Assembly: GCA_930367205.1 (NCBI GenBank)
Contig: OV884015.1
Location: 38,183,288 to 38,247,287, forward strand
DNA: 64,000 nt
DNA from: Acanthosoma haemorrhoidale
Taxonomy: Eukaryota > Arthropoda > Insecta > Hemiptera > Acanthosomatidae
Reading direction: 5' to 3'
The position numbers and the translations under genes are program-made. Position 1 is the stretch's first letter, and each line of letters starts with the position of its first letter. This document shows, one piece after another, positions 1 to 10,649 of this stretch. A model generated the notes under the pieces. The model was not told where the DNA came from. It did not search any database and saw only the letters and a list, made by a program, of their open reading frames with translations.

Positions 1-1562
1 TTAAAAGCATCCCAGTAAATAAATTCATAGGTAGATCGTTATAAAAAAAAAAATAAGAAAATCAGTAAAATTGAATATTAAATTATAATGTAATATATAA
101 AATAAATGATAAAGAGTGCTAAATAAACATCTATGCTGATGATTTATGTAGTAAAAATAAATGATATTAAGAATATATATAGTTTTTATTATTAATACAA
201 ATAAACATATAGTTCCCAAGCAAGCATGCGTGGTGAGGAAAGCGGGGAGAAAATTACTATTTGAACATTAAACATGAGGAGTTATGGTGTTTAAAACAAA
301 AACTAATCATTAAAGCTGATTAATGATGATTAATAAGTAATAAAAAAAAATTTGTTCACATATAAGTATTTATTTTCATAGAAGTATATAACTACAATCG
401 AGAAATATGCAACAACGTAAATGCAAGTCCAGTTGTACATATTTTTTCGTTCACAACATTTATATACTTTGTGAATAGTTTTTTTTCTTACAGTGCTTTG
501 GTCAGGTATTTTTTCTGCCTATATAAATTTTCCGAGTAGAATATAGGATAGTAGTTAATTTTATAAAAGGGGTTATTGGGCCTAACTGAAGTACGGCACA
601 AATCATTATTAAAAAATTAGCAAATCAAATTTCGACACAAAGTCTTTTATTGAATCAAAGCTCTTGCAGTAAGTTGTGTTCAGCTGCCTCTAATGTGCCC
701 CATTTCGCAAGTACTGGTTGAAGTGGCAAGACAGTGTTCCTTCAAATCTGCCCTGGTTTATTAATGTATTTATTAATTAGTTATGAAACTAATTATTTAA
801 TATACTGTAAACGGAATGAGACATGGTAAAACGCTTAAGGTACCTTGTGTTCACGCCAGTTATCCATAAAGAAGTAAAATCCTTTAAGTCATAACTCAAA
901 CTCAGGTGGGTTCTACGGCACAAAAATGTACTGAAGAAAAAAAAATATAACAGATGTAAAATAAACAAATAAATAAACAGTAAACTCGAAATTTATGCCA
1001 AATCACAATACACTTTATTTAAAAAAAAGTTATACATAATGGTAGTGGACTTAGTTTTAAAATTAATAAATAACAAAATTTGAGTACCAGGCCTGATTAG
1101 ATTAATTATAAATAAAATTTACTATTCCAAGGAGTATCTGTTTAAAAAAAATACAATGAAATAATTTTAAAATAAATGTAAACCTCTAGGTATGAAATTA
1201 AAATTTAGCTAAACAATTACTCCTTTGATTCTGACATTGCAATTACTACTATTATAAATAGCTTTAATGATAAATAAATAAATAAGGATTAAACAATGTT
1301 GAGTGAATAAAGGATACACGTTTATATTCACGTTTTGAGCCAGTCGAGGAGAGTTGAAAGATGCCGCCTGTGCGGCGATGCCAACGTATATGTCCATGAC
1401 TATTTTTTTCCTTAAGTTAAGTTTAAGATTAAGTTAAGTTAAGTTAAGTTTAAGTTAAGATATCACCAAAATTAAGATTAATGTTTAGAAGAAATAAAAT
1501 AAATACATTTCATAACTTACATTTAAAGTTTTATTCTTAAATATACATATTTCTTTATATAT
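1..1562. other. AT-rich non-coding stretch with one old repeat copy
   Basis: I see no gene here. Roughly 360-640 is a diverged copy of one arm of the foldback repeat at 19443-19939: both share the ACTTGCATTTACGTTGTT-type block (inverted here) and the block running into TTTTATAAAAGGGG. Around 1420-1460 there is a short (AAGTT)n-type simple repeat, a motif that also precedes the LTR element at 6407. The short open frames are stop-poor by chance in AT-rich DNA and show no codon bias or domain. Confidence 0.5.
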
Positions 1563-2238
1563 TGTAACATTCATAATATTTGAGAATAAATATCATGAAC
1601 CCTCACATATGGTAAGGGCCACTTCCCCTAATACTACTAGGAGTGGGGGTGAGCTGAGAGGGGTAGTCTTAGCATAGCCGTCTAAACGAACGCATCTGGC
1701 AAGCTCCCGAATTGGCGGTTACCAAGTTATAGAAGAATGCATAGTAGAAAGCAGGCGTTGGTTGAATTACAGGAAGATTATTGATTGAATGAGAGAAGAA
1801 AAGAAAAGCAGTTGAATGTTTATTGAATATCAAACCTTGAGCCAGATGGGTGGAAAATTTGTAAGTGGGTGTTAACAATACTGTTTACTATTATGGATCC
1901 ATTCATAAAAAATGAGCTCAAATGCATATTTTGTAATTAGTTGTAACTATCATAATTTAAAAGGATTTGAATATTTTTTTTATATATTGTCAATACTCTA
2001 TGTTTAATAATAATTATTTGTCATAACCATTTTTATTTGAATGTATTTCACAATTCCTAATTTCTCAATTTATTAATAACCACAAAATTAGCCTTGAGAT
2101 CGGGCGATTCAATTGGGATAAATTCCTATGTCAAAGACATAAAACAATTTGAATTAAAGATCTCATGACGGACCTGCCAAGTTAGTTAAGTTAAATTGAT
2201 TAAGTAAAGTAAAAAGAGAGAAAATAAGGTAGGTTTCA
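1563..2238 (+). repeat. Solo LTR, family 1 (plus orientation)
   Basis: The segment begins TGTAACATTC and ends GGTAGGTTTCA, giving canonical TG...CA ends. It is flanked on both sides by ATAT (1559-1562 and 2239-2242), a plausible 4-bp target duplication, though it sits in a TA-rich setting. It is a diverged copy of the LTRs that bound the complete element at 11974-14950. No internal region follows it, and a host exon lies between it and the next copy at 5756. It is therefore best read as a solo LTR left by LTR-LTR recombination. Confidence 0.75.
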
Positions 2239-2763
2239 ATATATATATATATATATATGTATGTATAATATTTTTTCATTATTATATTTACATTTTTTTC
2301 CCCCAGATTTTCTCTAGCCTAAACACCTTGTACACACTTCATTATAGATTGATGCAATAAATTATAGTACAATTTACAATTTATGGTTCTGATTAAGCGG
2401 TTTTGATATTTTTTCATTCGCCCGAGATAATTGAGGGAATGGCATGTCAGTCAACCGTGAGGTTTTGATTGCCGTAGACGAGATACGCCAAAGAAAGGAG
2501 AGATACAGGGCAAGAATGTTGTGTCGGGCAAGTTGTGTTCTCCTCAGCCCTGAAACATAATAAATCATATATCATATCATATAGCATATCATAATAGCAT
2601 ATCTTGTTTTTATGCTCCCCCGTTTCCCGATCTCTGCCAACATTTACCATGGGTGTCCCTCTATCAGTTTACAATAGTGGTTTGTATGAAGCCTACCCAT
2701 ATCCCTTCTTCCCTATACCTCAATCCTTTCTAAATGCTCCATTTCTATATTTTCTGCAGATGA
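2239..2763. other. Non-coding spacer with TA microsatellite
   Basis: A (TA)n tract follows the solo LTR directly. The rest is AT-rich sequence with no recognisable gene, including a short degenerate ATATCAT-type simple repeat near 2565-2605. Confidence 0.4.
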
Positions 2764-3190
2764 GAAAAGTGGTCAGATATACCTCTCTTGATAGATTAAA
2801 GAACGCCGACCTGTACACGTTTCTTGATGTGCCGTCGGTGGGTCAAGTTTTTTGACTCGTTGCAGCATTTCACAAACCTTGTGTTTAACATTATGACCCC
2901 ACCACCGTTCGCGCTTTGATAGCTACAGACTGTCAGGAAAATTAAAGTTAAGATTTACTTTAAGTTAGATGTAAGTGAGTTTTAAGGCTATGATAAATAA
3001 GGTGAGCCCAATCACTTTTATAAATTCAGTCCATTAATGTATAATGCACATCATTATACTTTTGTACAATTCAGATCACTATTTGTAGAAAACAGAATTT
3101 GTATAAAATGTTACCAAGGAAGTATAATGAAGCAATTGTAAATAGATTCGTTCGTAGAATCTATATTTTTTAACATATATTAATTTTGTA
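2764..3190 (+). mobile_element. 3' fragment of a Jockey-like non-LTR retrotransposon
   Basis: The 5' part is a decayed reverse-transcriptase C-terminus: a frame reads like RYTSLDRLKNADL, matching [20 protein letters not shown] in the better copy at 47364-47909. The downstream part is the family 3' end, with FNxMTPPP-like coding remains and then a 3' UTR carrying the recurrent block GGTGAGCCCAATCAC. It is frameshifted and 5'-truncated, and it ends where the next non-LTR fragment begins near 3195. Confidence 0.7.
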
Positions 3191-3194
3191 ACAA

Positions 3195-4500
3195 GGACAT
3201 GTGGATTCTCGGATCAGCTGCAGAACCTGATGAGATCCTATCTTACAGGCAGAACTTTTTCGGTTCGTATAGGCACTACGTCTACGACCCGAAGAAATTA
3301 CACTGCCGGTGTCCCCCAAGGATCGGTGCTAGGCCCCCTACTGTTCAACATTTACACCGCCCACATCGTAGGAGCCTCGTACCCCAACTGCGAGGTATCG
3401 GCGTATGCAGACGACATTGGTGTTTACAGCACTAGCATCAATCCCACCAGAGCCCTGAAATTCGCTGAGAGCGCCAGTCAACAGATCGCCGAGAAACTCG
3501 ATGCCGTCCACATTAAAGTCAACCCGGCCAATACGCAAGGAATTATATTCAGCTATAAATCCGGAAGAAAGAAGCTCCCGAAATCCTTCGTCTTAGACGG
3601 GAAAGAGTGCCATGCAAGCAACAAGCTATGCTACCTTGGGATTACCCTTGGTAGACACTTGTCGTTCACAAAACATCTCGGCAAGAAGTTAAAGAGTGTT
3701 AGGAAGAAATTCTTCAGCCTCGGACACCTACTTCACAGCCCGGCTTTATCGGTACGCCTCAAGCTGCTAATATACCAGAGCGTCCTAAGACCTGCTTTGA
3801 TGTATGGGACCCCTCTCTTCAAGTATCTGACTCCTAACACTCTCAAAACGCTCCAGCAATTTCAGAACAGAGTTCTCCGCACCTCCCTCAAACATACCCC
3901 GTTCGACCGAATGAAGGCAGACGAGATGCATAAAAAATTTGAAGTGCTCACCATTCAAGATTTCATCAAGAGAAGACACATAAATTTTTTCGACTCACTC
4001 CGACACAGCCACAACCCACTATTCTCCAACCTTCAACCACCACCAATGCCCGTCGGATGGAAGCACTGCTGGACCGCCGAAGCCTGGAGACAGATGGACG
4101 TGATCGAACCCTAGCCCCCTGACGGAGACTGAAGATCTACACCCAGCCGAGAGATCGAGGCCGATCTCCGAAGCTACAAGACCCCATCTTCCTGTTTAAG
4201 CAGGGTCGACCTTCCGGCCGAGAGGCCGACTTATTTCAGGCCCCTGCCGGGGCTGGCCAGGCTTGACCTGGCCGACTACAAACCCTTGCCTAGGTACCCC
4301 TAGGCTCCACCCTCGGTAGACTCTCACTACCTTCCTGATTCCACCCGCCTCCTTTAGGCATACCCCACCCTATATCCTTCTCATACATCCTTCAAATGGG
4401 GGACTCCCATTAGTGAAAGGCACTCATTAGCCCAAAATAATTTTCCCACATCCTATTTTATAAGTTTGAGAGGTAAGAAAAAAGAAAAAAAAAAAAAAAG
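3195..4500 (+). mobile_element. 5'-truncated Jockey-like non-LTR element with A-rich tail
   Basis: The copy starts inside the reverse transcriptase coding region, runs through a GC-richer 3' UTR of about 370 bp and ends in an A-rich tail at about 4468-4499. The abrupt coding start with a complete 3' end is the usual outcome of incomplete target-primed reverse transcription. I could not find a convincing target duplication, partly because it abuts another fragment on its left side. Confidence 0.8.
3197..4114 (+). CDS. Partial reverse transcriptase ORF2 (non-LTR, Jockey-like)
   Basis: This open frame codes for the palm and thumb of a non-LTR reverse transcriptase. It contains the block GVPQGSVLGPLLFNIYTA, the catalytic AYADD box and the downstream LCYLGITLGRHLSF region, followed by a C-terminal thumb/connection part. 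The endonuclease and reverse transcriptase fingers are missing because the copy is 5'-truncated, so the first methionine (3230) is accidental. The frame has no stop for about 300 codons, which suggests the insertion is not very old. It cannot act alone. Confidence 0.85.
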   Translation, partial: TCGFSDQLQNLMRSYLTGRTFSVRIGTTSTTRRNYTAGVPQGSVLGPLLFNIYTAHIVGASYPNCEVSAYADDIGVYSTSINPTRALKFAESASQQIAEKLDAVHIKVNPANTQGIIFSYKSGRKKLPKSFVLDGKECHASNKLCYLGITLGRHLSFTKHLGKKLKSVRKKFFSLGHLLHSPALSVRLKLLIYQSVLRPALMYGTPLFKYLTPNTLKTLQQFQNRVLRTSLKHTPFDRMKADEMHKKFEVLTIQDFIKRRHINFFDSLRHSHNPLFSNLQPPPMPVGWKHCWTAEAWRQMDVIEP

Positions 4501-4664
4501 TTTTATCATAGCATAGTTAGATATATTACAGTTCTTATCAACGATAAACGGAAAATGTACTGACCTGAATTGAGGAATTCTATAAAGTATACAAATAATA
4601 CTATATAATGTATACAAATAATATCTAAGACAGCCTAAAATTACAAAGAATAAGAATTACTCAC

Positions 4665-4769
4665 TTGAAAACAGTTTTGAGAATGTTACTGATTATGTCG
4701 GTGTGGTGTTGTATCTCGGCGAGTTCACAGAAAGCTCTGACGATACAATCCCGACCTTCCAAGCCGTAC
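4665..4769 (-). CDS. Gene A exon 3 (DM4/12 Cys-pair exon)
   Basis: The acceptor TATTTTAG precedes G-TAC-GGC and the donor is AA|GTGAGT. The 105 nt encode the core block YGLEGRDCIVRAFCELAEIQ and end in ILKTVF plus a split codon. Length and both phases equal exon 3 of genes B and C. Confidence 0.88.
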
Positions 4770-7700
4770 CTAAAATATACATAGTAGCACTCAAAGGAAA
4801 TTAATTTCACATAAAAATAACTGTGATTTATTCAAGGCTCATTGTCGGTTTCATGGGCACCGATTTATGCCAGTTGTACTGAGTGATGTTACTAACTATA
4901 GCTGAGTTGGTTAAATAGTTTTACAAAACTTACATTTTTTTGTTTCAATTCGGTGCTAAGATGTCCTTCTGTTCAGGTCTGTACTTCTGTTTTACCTAGC
5001 CTAGGCATTTCACACAAGTTTCTATATGGTTATACGAATAAATCAAAAATGCTTCCAAATATTATCACTTGGAATAATGTTTTTTTGGTAGACTGATAGA
5101 GCTTCAAATCAAAGGTCATTATGGATAGGTATTACGCATTGGAACTTTTTTCGAATATATAATGTTGCAATCCCACGAAGAATCTAAAAATAAAAGCAAC
5201 CCCATTAAAAATAATAAAGGGTCTTTAAAGGATAAGTTACGGGGTTACTAAAATCATTGCCGATGAATTACAGGGCATCAACCTAAGGTTTTGATGTCTT
5301 TTATCAATTCTATATAACATCTGTCAATATTTATATTGAGAATTATAACAATGAAAAGTGATATTAACCCCCGTTTGACATGACCCGTGAAATTTGACTT
5401 TCAAAGCATGAAAGATTCAACTAATAAAACAGTGACCCTAAATAAAAAATAATTAAGAAACAGTAATCATGTGTGACCATAGTTATATTTGACTTGTGGA
5501 TTTCAACGAAACTATTAATTGTATAATGCAACAAAATTAAATTTTTGAAATTTGTTTGGGTCATAACACCATATTTATTTCACCTTGAGCATGGACCGGC
5601 TATCTGAAAGTATCACGCCATTTTAAACCACTATTTAAACTTTTTTTTTTCCAACTTAAGATGTTAGTCAAATACTACACATACACTGTTATAATTGTCA
5701 ATTATAAAGGATGAAATTAAAAAAGGCAGGAATTTATTTTTATAAAGGAATATATTGTAACATTCATGATATTTGAAAATATCATGACCAGCAACCCTCC
5801 CATCTGGTAAGCATCTTTCCTTATGCTCTTAGGAGTGGGGATGAGATAAACGGGCAGTCTTAGCCCAACCGTCTAGAAGAGCGAACCAGAGCAAGCTCCC
5901 GAATTGGCGGTCACCAACAGGAAGAGAGGAGAAGAACCAACAGCAGAAGTAACGTTGATTGGATAAAAGGAAGATCATCGATTGGGTGATATTAATATTG
6001 TTTTTATTATGGATCCATTAAAAGAAATTGAGCTCAAATTTCATGTTTTTTGTAATTAGTAGTAAATATCCTAATTTAAAAGGAAAGGAATATTTTTTTT
6101 ATACTTTTGTCAGTACTCTATGTTAAATATAATTATTTGTTACAACCATTTTATTTGAATATATTTCACAATTCCTATTTTCTCAATTTATTAATAACTA
6201 CAACATTAGCCTTGAGATCAGGCGATTCAATCGGGATAAATTTCTATGTCAAAGACATAAAACAATTTGAATTAAAGATCTCATGACGGACCTGCCAAAT
6301 TAGTTAAGGTAAATTGATCAAATAAAGTAGAAAAAGAAATGGTAAAAAATGAGGTAGGTTTCAATATATATATATATATATATTGAAACCTACCCAAGTT
6401 AAGTTAAGTTAAGTCCAGGCGCCGCTAGTGCCCAGCCTTAATCCCCAAACATATGTTATCTGTATATGTTTACAGGTAATACCTATAGATAGAGGTATCT
6501 TGGTCTAAATAAAGCAGTCTTGTTATAACGTTCTACGTGTTCTTATTACCAACCTTTCTTAGCTTGTAATTCAATAAACATTAACTGGTGCCGAAACCCG
6601 GGAACCGTGGAGAAAGAGAGTTATCGAGTGCGAGCGTAATTTTTTTTTGTTTTTTTTTTCTTCTATACGCGAAAGAGAGAAGATGACTGAAGGAGGAATT
6701 TTGAGACAGCCCGTCTTGAGTCTCGTAGAGGGAGCAGATATTAGAAGAGTGGGAACTATGCCAGAAGTTCATGCCACGGCGCTCGCGCTGATGAGGGTAA
6801 AAGCGATGAATACCCAGGATCTGAGGAAGGCTGTTGCGGAGCTGGAGAGATTCACTGGGGAACTGGGTGAGCTGAACCATTTCCTAAAAGGAGGAGACCG
6901 TCTCACAGCTTTAATTGGAGCTAAAGCAGAAGAAAATTTAATAGATCCCAGAGACGCGGAATCGTTGAAGGCGGCCCTGATATGTCGGGTCAAGAGAAGT
7001 ATACTGAATCAAATTCAGGCAGATGTAGAAACCCCGTGGGAATTAATTAAGATGAGATTGAAGAAGGCGTACGGAGGAGGACGATGGACTCCCGAGGAGG
7101 ACATATTCCAAATGTTTAGGGAGACAAAGTCCCCAAGACAAAGTAACGGGCAATATGCTGCGGGGTTAGTAGTCCGTTTCAATAAGATAACGGAGAAGAT
7201 GAGAGAGTCGATTAGCGTAGAAGAGGTGGAGGGTAGAATGGGATTCTTATCCACAATTCTAAAAGTGCAACTGGCCAAGGAGACAGGAAGAAAGGAAGGA
7301 TTCTCTGATGAGCGCTCGTTCTCGGAGTGTGCACAATCAATGATCGACACTAGTGCCAAGGAGGAAGAAGTGAGGGTGCAAGACGTCGACAATGAGTGGA
7401 GCCGAGTTGCATACAAAAGAACCCGGACCCTGAAACCAACCTGGAGGAGACCAGAAACGTCCGTTATTGGCAGAGACAAGGGAACGACAGGAGAAAGAAG
7501 ATTTAGAGGAACGAGACCGAGGTATGCCCCGCCCAGGGAAGAAAGAAAATGCCACGGATGTAGGAAGGCAGGACATTTAGTGGCACAGTGTCCTCGAACA
7601 AAATGTTTTGAGTGTGGCGAGGAAGGACACATCGCGAGGCATTGCCCGTATATCTTCCGGAGGAGAGAATACCAAGACAAAACGGCCTTTACATTTGAGA

Positions 7701-10614
7701 GGGGGCATTATCAATTTACTAGGATGCCATTTGGACTGAAAAACGCCCCGATTACCTTTCAACGCCTAATGGATGAATTTTTGAGGGGAATAGACGAAGC
7801 GGTATGCCAGGTCTACATGGACGATCTGTTAGTTTTCAGCAGAACGGAGGCAGAGCACGTTGAGCACCTAAGAAGTGTATTTCAAAGAGTCCGCGAATTC
7901 GGATTAAAATTGTCCATGGAGAAGTCTCTGTTGGGGAAGAAAAAAATCAATTTTTTGGGCCACACTATCTCACAGGAGGGGGTTAAGCCAGACTCTACGA
8001 AGGTCGAGGCCATTAGAAGGATGGTGGTGCCCACAGATGTAAAGGGGATCCGTCGACTTCTGGGGACGCTTAATTATTACAGAAGATTTGTGCCGGACAT
8101 GGCGGCATACCTGGTGCCTATTAATAATTTACTGCGAAAGGGAGCGAGGGTGGTAATTACCCCAATCATGGAGCAGAACATCCGGAAATGTATGTCTAGC
8201 TTACAAGAGGAACCGATATTAGCATTTCCCGATTTCCAACATCCCTTCACAATCACCACTGATGCCAGCGAATACGCACTGGGGGCAGTGTTGTCGCAGG
8301 AGAGAGACGGTGGGGAGCGCCCGGTGGCGTACGCTAGTCGACGGCTCACAGAAACGGAAGCGCGGTATAGTGCTCTAGAGAGAGAGCTCCTAGGTATCGT
8401 CTGGGCTATAGACCATTTCCGCCCATATGTCTTCGGCAGAAAATTCCGTGTTCACACCGACCACAGACCCCTACAATGGGTAGGAAAGTTAAAGGAGTCC
8501 TCGGCGCGGGTCACGAGGTGGAAAGAGTTTTTGTCCCAGTACAATATGGAGATCATATATAAACCCGGGAAAGAGAACGTAGTGGCAGACTGGCTGTCCA
8601 GAGCCATTACTGTGAATGCATTGGAAGAAGGGGAACCATCCGGGGAAATCCAACAGTTTCTCCGGGAATGGACACCCGGGGAGGATGGAAGCCTCGGTAC
8701 GCGAGGAGATAGCGAAGGTGAGGAAACCCTTGAAGAGGAAGGTTCCGCCGCCGAAAGACCTGTTGAAATGGAAGTAACAGAAGGGATCGTGAACGACAAA
8801 AGACGGCAGATCATTTGGAAATCCAAGACCTCAGGGCGGCTGCAGATCGCATATGACAGTTATGGGAGAAGTAAAATCGCGACGATTTGGTCGCCACCAG
8901 GGGTTAGGAACGACCAAATTTGCCGTATATTGAAAGATGCCTCGGAACCCGGAAAGACCCATCATGTATTTGTAGGGAATGCCACTATTTGGGAGAAAAT
9001 TCGTAGACTCTGGCGAACGGAACAACTTGGAGTGGATAGGATATTTATTCGGTGCACGTCGATGGTGGAGACACTCAAAGACAGAGAACAGCAGCTGGAA
9101 GTGACGCTGGCCTATCACCAAGGAAAAACGAACCACCGTGGAGTTCAGGAAACGTTGCAAGCGTTGCGGTGGAGGTACTTTTGGTGGGGAATGAAAAAGA
9201 GCATACAAGAAATGATAGGGGCATGTGCAGTTTGTCTCACTACGAAGTATGACAGACATCCGCCACGGGGGCGACAAGAAGAATCGCCCACCGCCGAGAC
9301 ACCGTTGAGTGACTTACAAGTGGATACCTTCACTTGGAGGGGGTATAAGTGGGTTACCACAATCGACAGCTTTAGCAAAGTGGCCATGGCGCACCAAGTG
9401 CAAGATCGGTCATCAGACGCGGTAATGCTGGCATTAAATACCTGGTTCCAGTTTTACGGAGTACCAGACCGGATCGCGTCGGATGGGGGCAGAGAATTTG
9501 ACAATGCCAACATCCGAAAAGAAATGAAGACTCTCGATGTCTCTTGGCATCTTAATACCCCAGGGCACCCTAAGAGTAGAGGAGGGATAGAAAGATTGCA
9601 CAGCACCCTGAGTGACCACCTGCGGGTATATCACGCGGAAAAGGGTCTGCCGGCGAATGAGGCAATGCCGAAGGCGGTGGCCGCTTACAATCATTCGATC
9701 CACACCGCGACGGGGTTCTCCCCGTTCGAGATCCTCTTTGGGCTGCGCGAAAGACGGAGAAATGGGGCAGAGACGGTAGCAGACAAGGGAATGGCGGAGA
9801 AAATGGCGAGTAATACTGTCGCTTTGAGGAAAATATGCGACAAAGTCAGAGAAAGGATAACGAGGGACAAAGCGAGACGAGTGGAACGGGAAAACCTCAA
9901 AGTCCGGGATCGAATGGGGGAACTTAAAATCGGGACTATCGTCTATAAAAAACTAGGGTCAAATAGGAGCAAAGAGCTGGTGCGATATGAGGGCCCATTT
10001 AAAGTGGTCGTGATTAGGGAACACAACGTCGTGACAATTGAGAGTATACGACCCCCTAAGAAGCGGCGAAATGTCCACATAGAACAGTTAAAGCTTCCAC
10101 CAGGGGGGGAGGTTGTAGATCAGGAATGAGCTGGAGTGTCCTCGCAGCATACACGCAAGGAACATTGTAAATAGTTATAGTTATGTGATTTTTCCCACAG
10201 AAGTATTGTTTTTTTTTAAAAGTCAAAGTTTTCTTTTATGTTTTTTGTTTACAAGTGACAGTTGGTTTTTACGTTTTATAGGATTAGAGCTTAATGTGAG
10301 GGATTACAGGCTGTGTACGGGCGGGGCTGGCCTTTGCTCCTTTGTAACATTAGCGGAGCATTATTTGAATGGACTAAGACGTCCGAGTGTTGGACTTTAA
10401 AGTTTGCGAATGGGTGTTCGTAAACTGGTGGGGGGGAGTTAAGTCCAGGCGCCGCTAGTGCCCAGCCTTAATCCCCAAACATATGTTATCTGTATATGTT
10501 TACAGGTAATACCTATAGATAGAGGTATCTTGGTCTAAATAAAGCAGTCTTGTTATAACGTTCTACGTGTTCTTATTACCAACCTTTCTTAGCTTGTAAT
10601 TCAATAAACATTAA

Positions 10615-10649
<35 letters not shown>

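Larger units (their letters stand above)
6407..10616 (+). mobile_element. Ty3/Gypsy-type LTR retrotransposon, internally deleted
   Basis: Two 180-bp direct repeats, which I read as identical (6407-6586 and 10437-10616), bound one long gag-pol frame. The LTR ends are AGTTAA...TTAACT rather than TG...CA; AGT...ACT ends are known from insect errantivirus-like Gypsy elements. A primer-binding-like sequence follows the left LTR and a G-rich purine tract precedes the right one. There is no env-like frame. The 3' flank is a TATATA run, but the 5' flank ends in GTTAAGTTA, so no target duplication is visible. Identical LTRs suggest recent insertion. It lies in intron 2 of gene A, in the opposite orientation to that gene. 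Confidence 0.9.

Noticed and set aside
1209..1397. Minus-strand frame considered as the missing last exon of gene A
   Set aside because: It lacks the G-x-G-C...C pattern of gene B exon 4 and has no good acceptor in the right phase.
6647..6682. Upstream start for the gag-pol frame
   Set aside because: It would start at TTG; the first ATG is at 6683.
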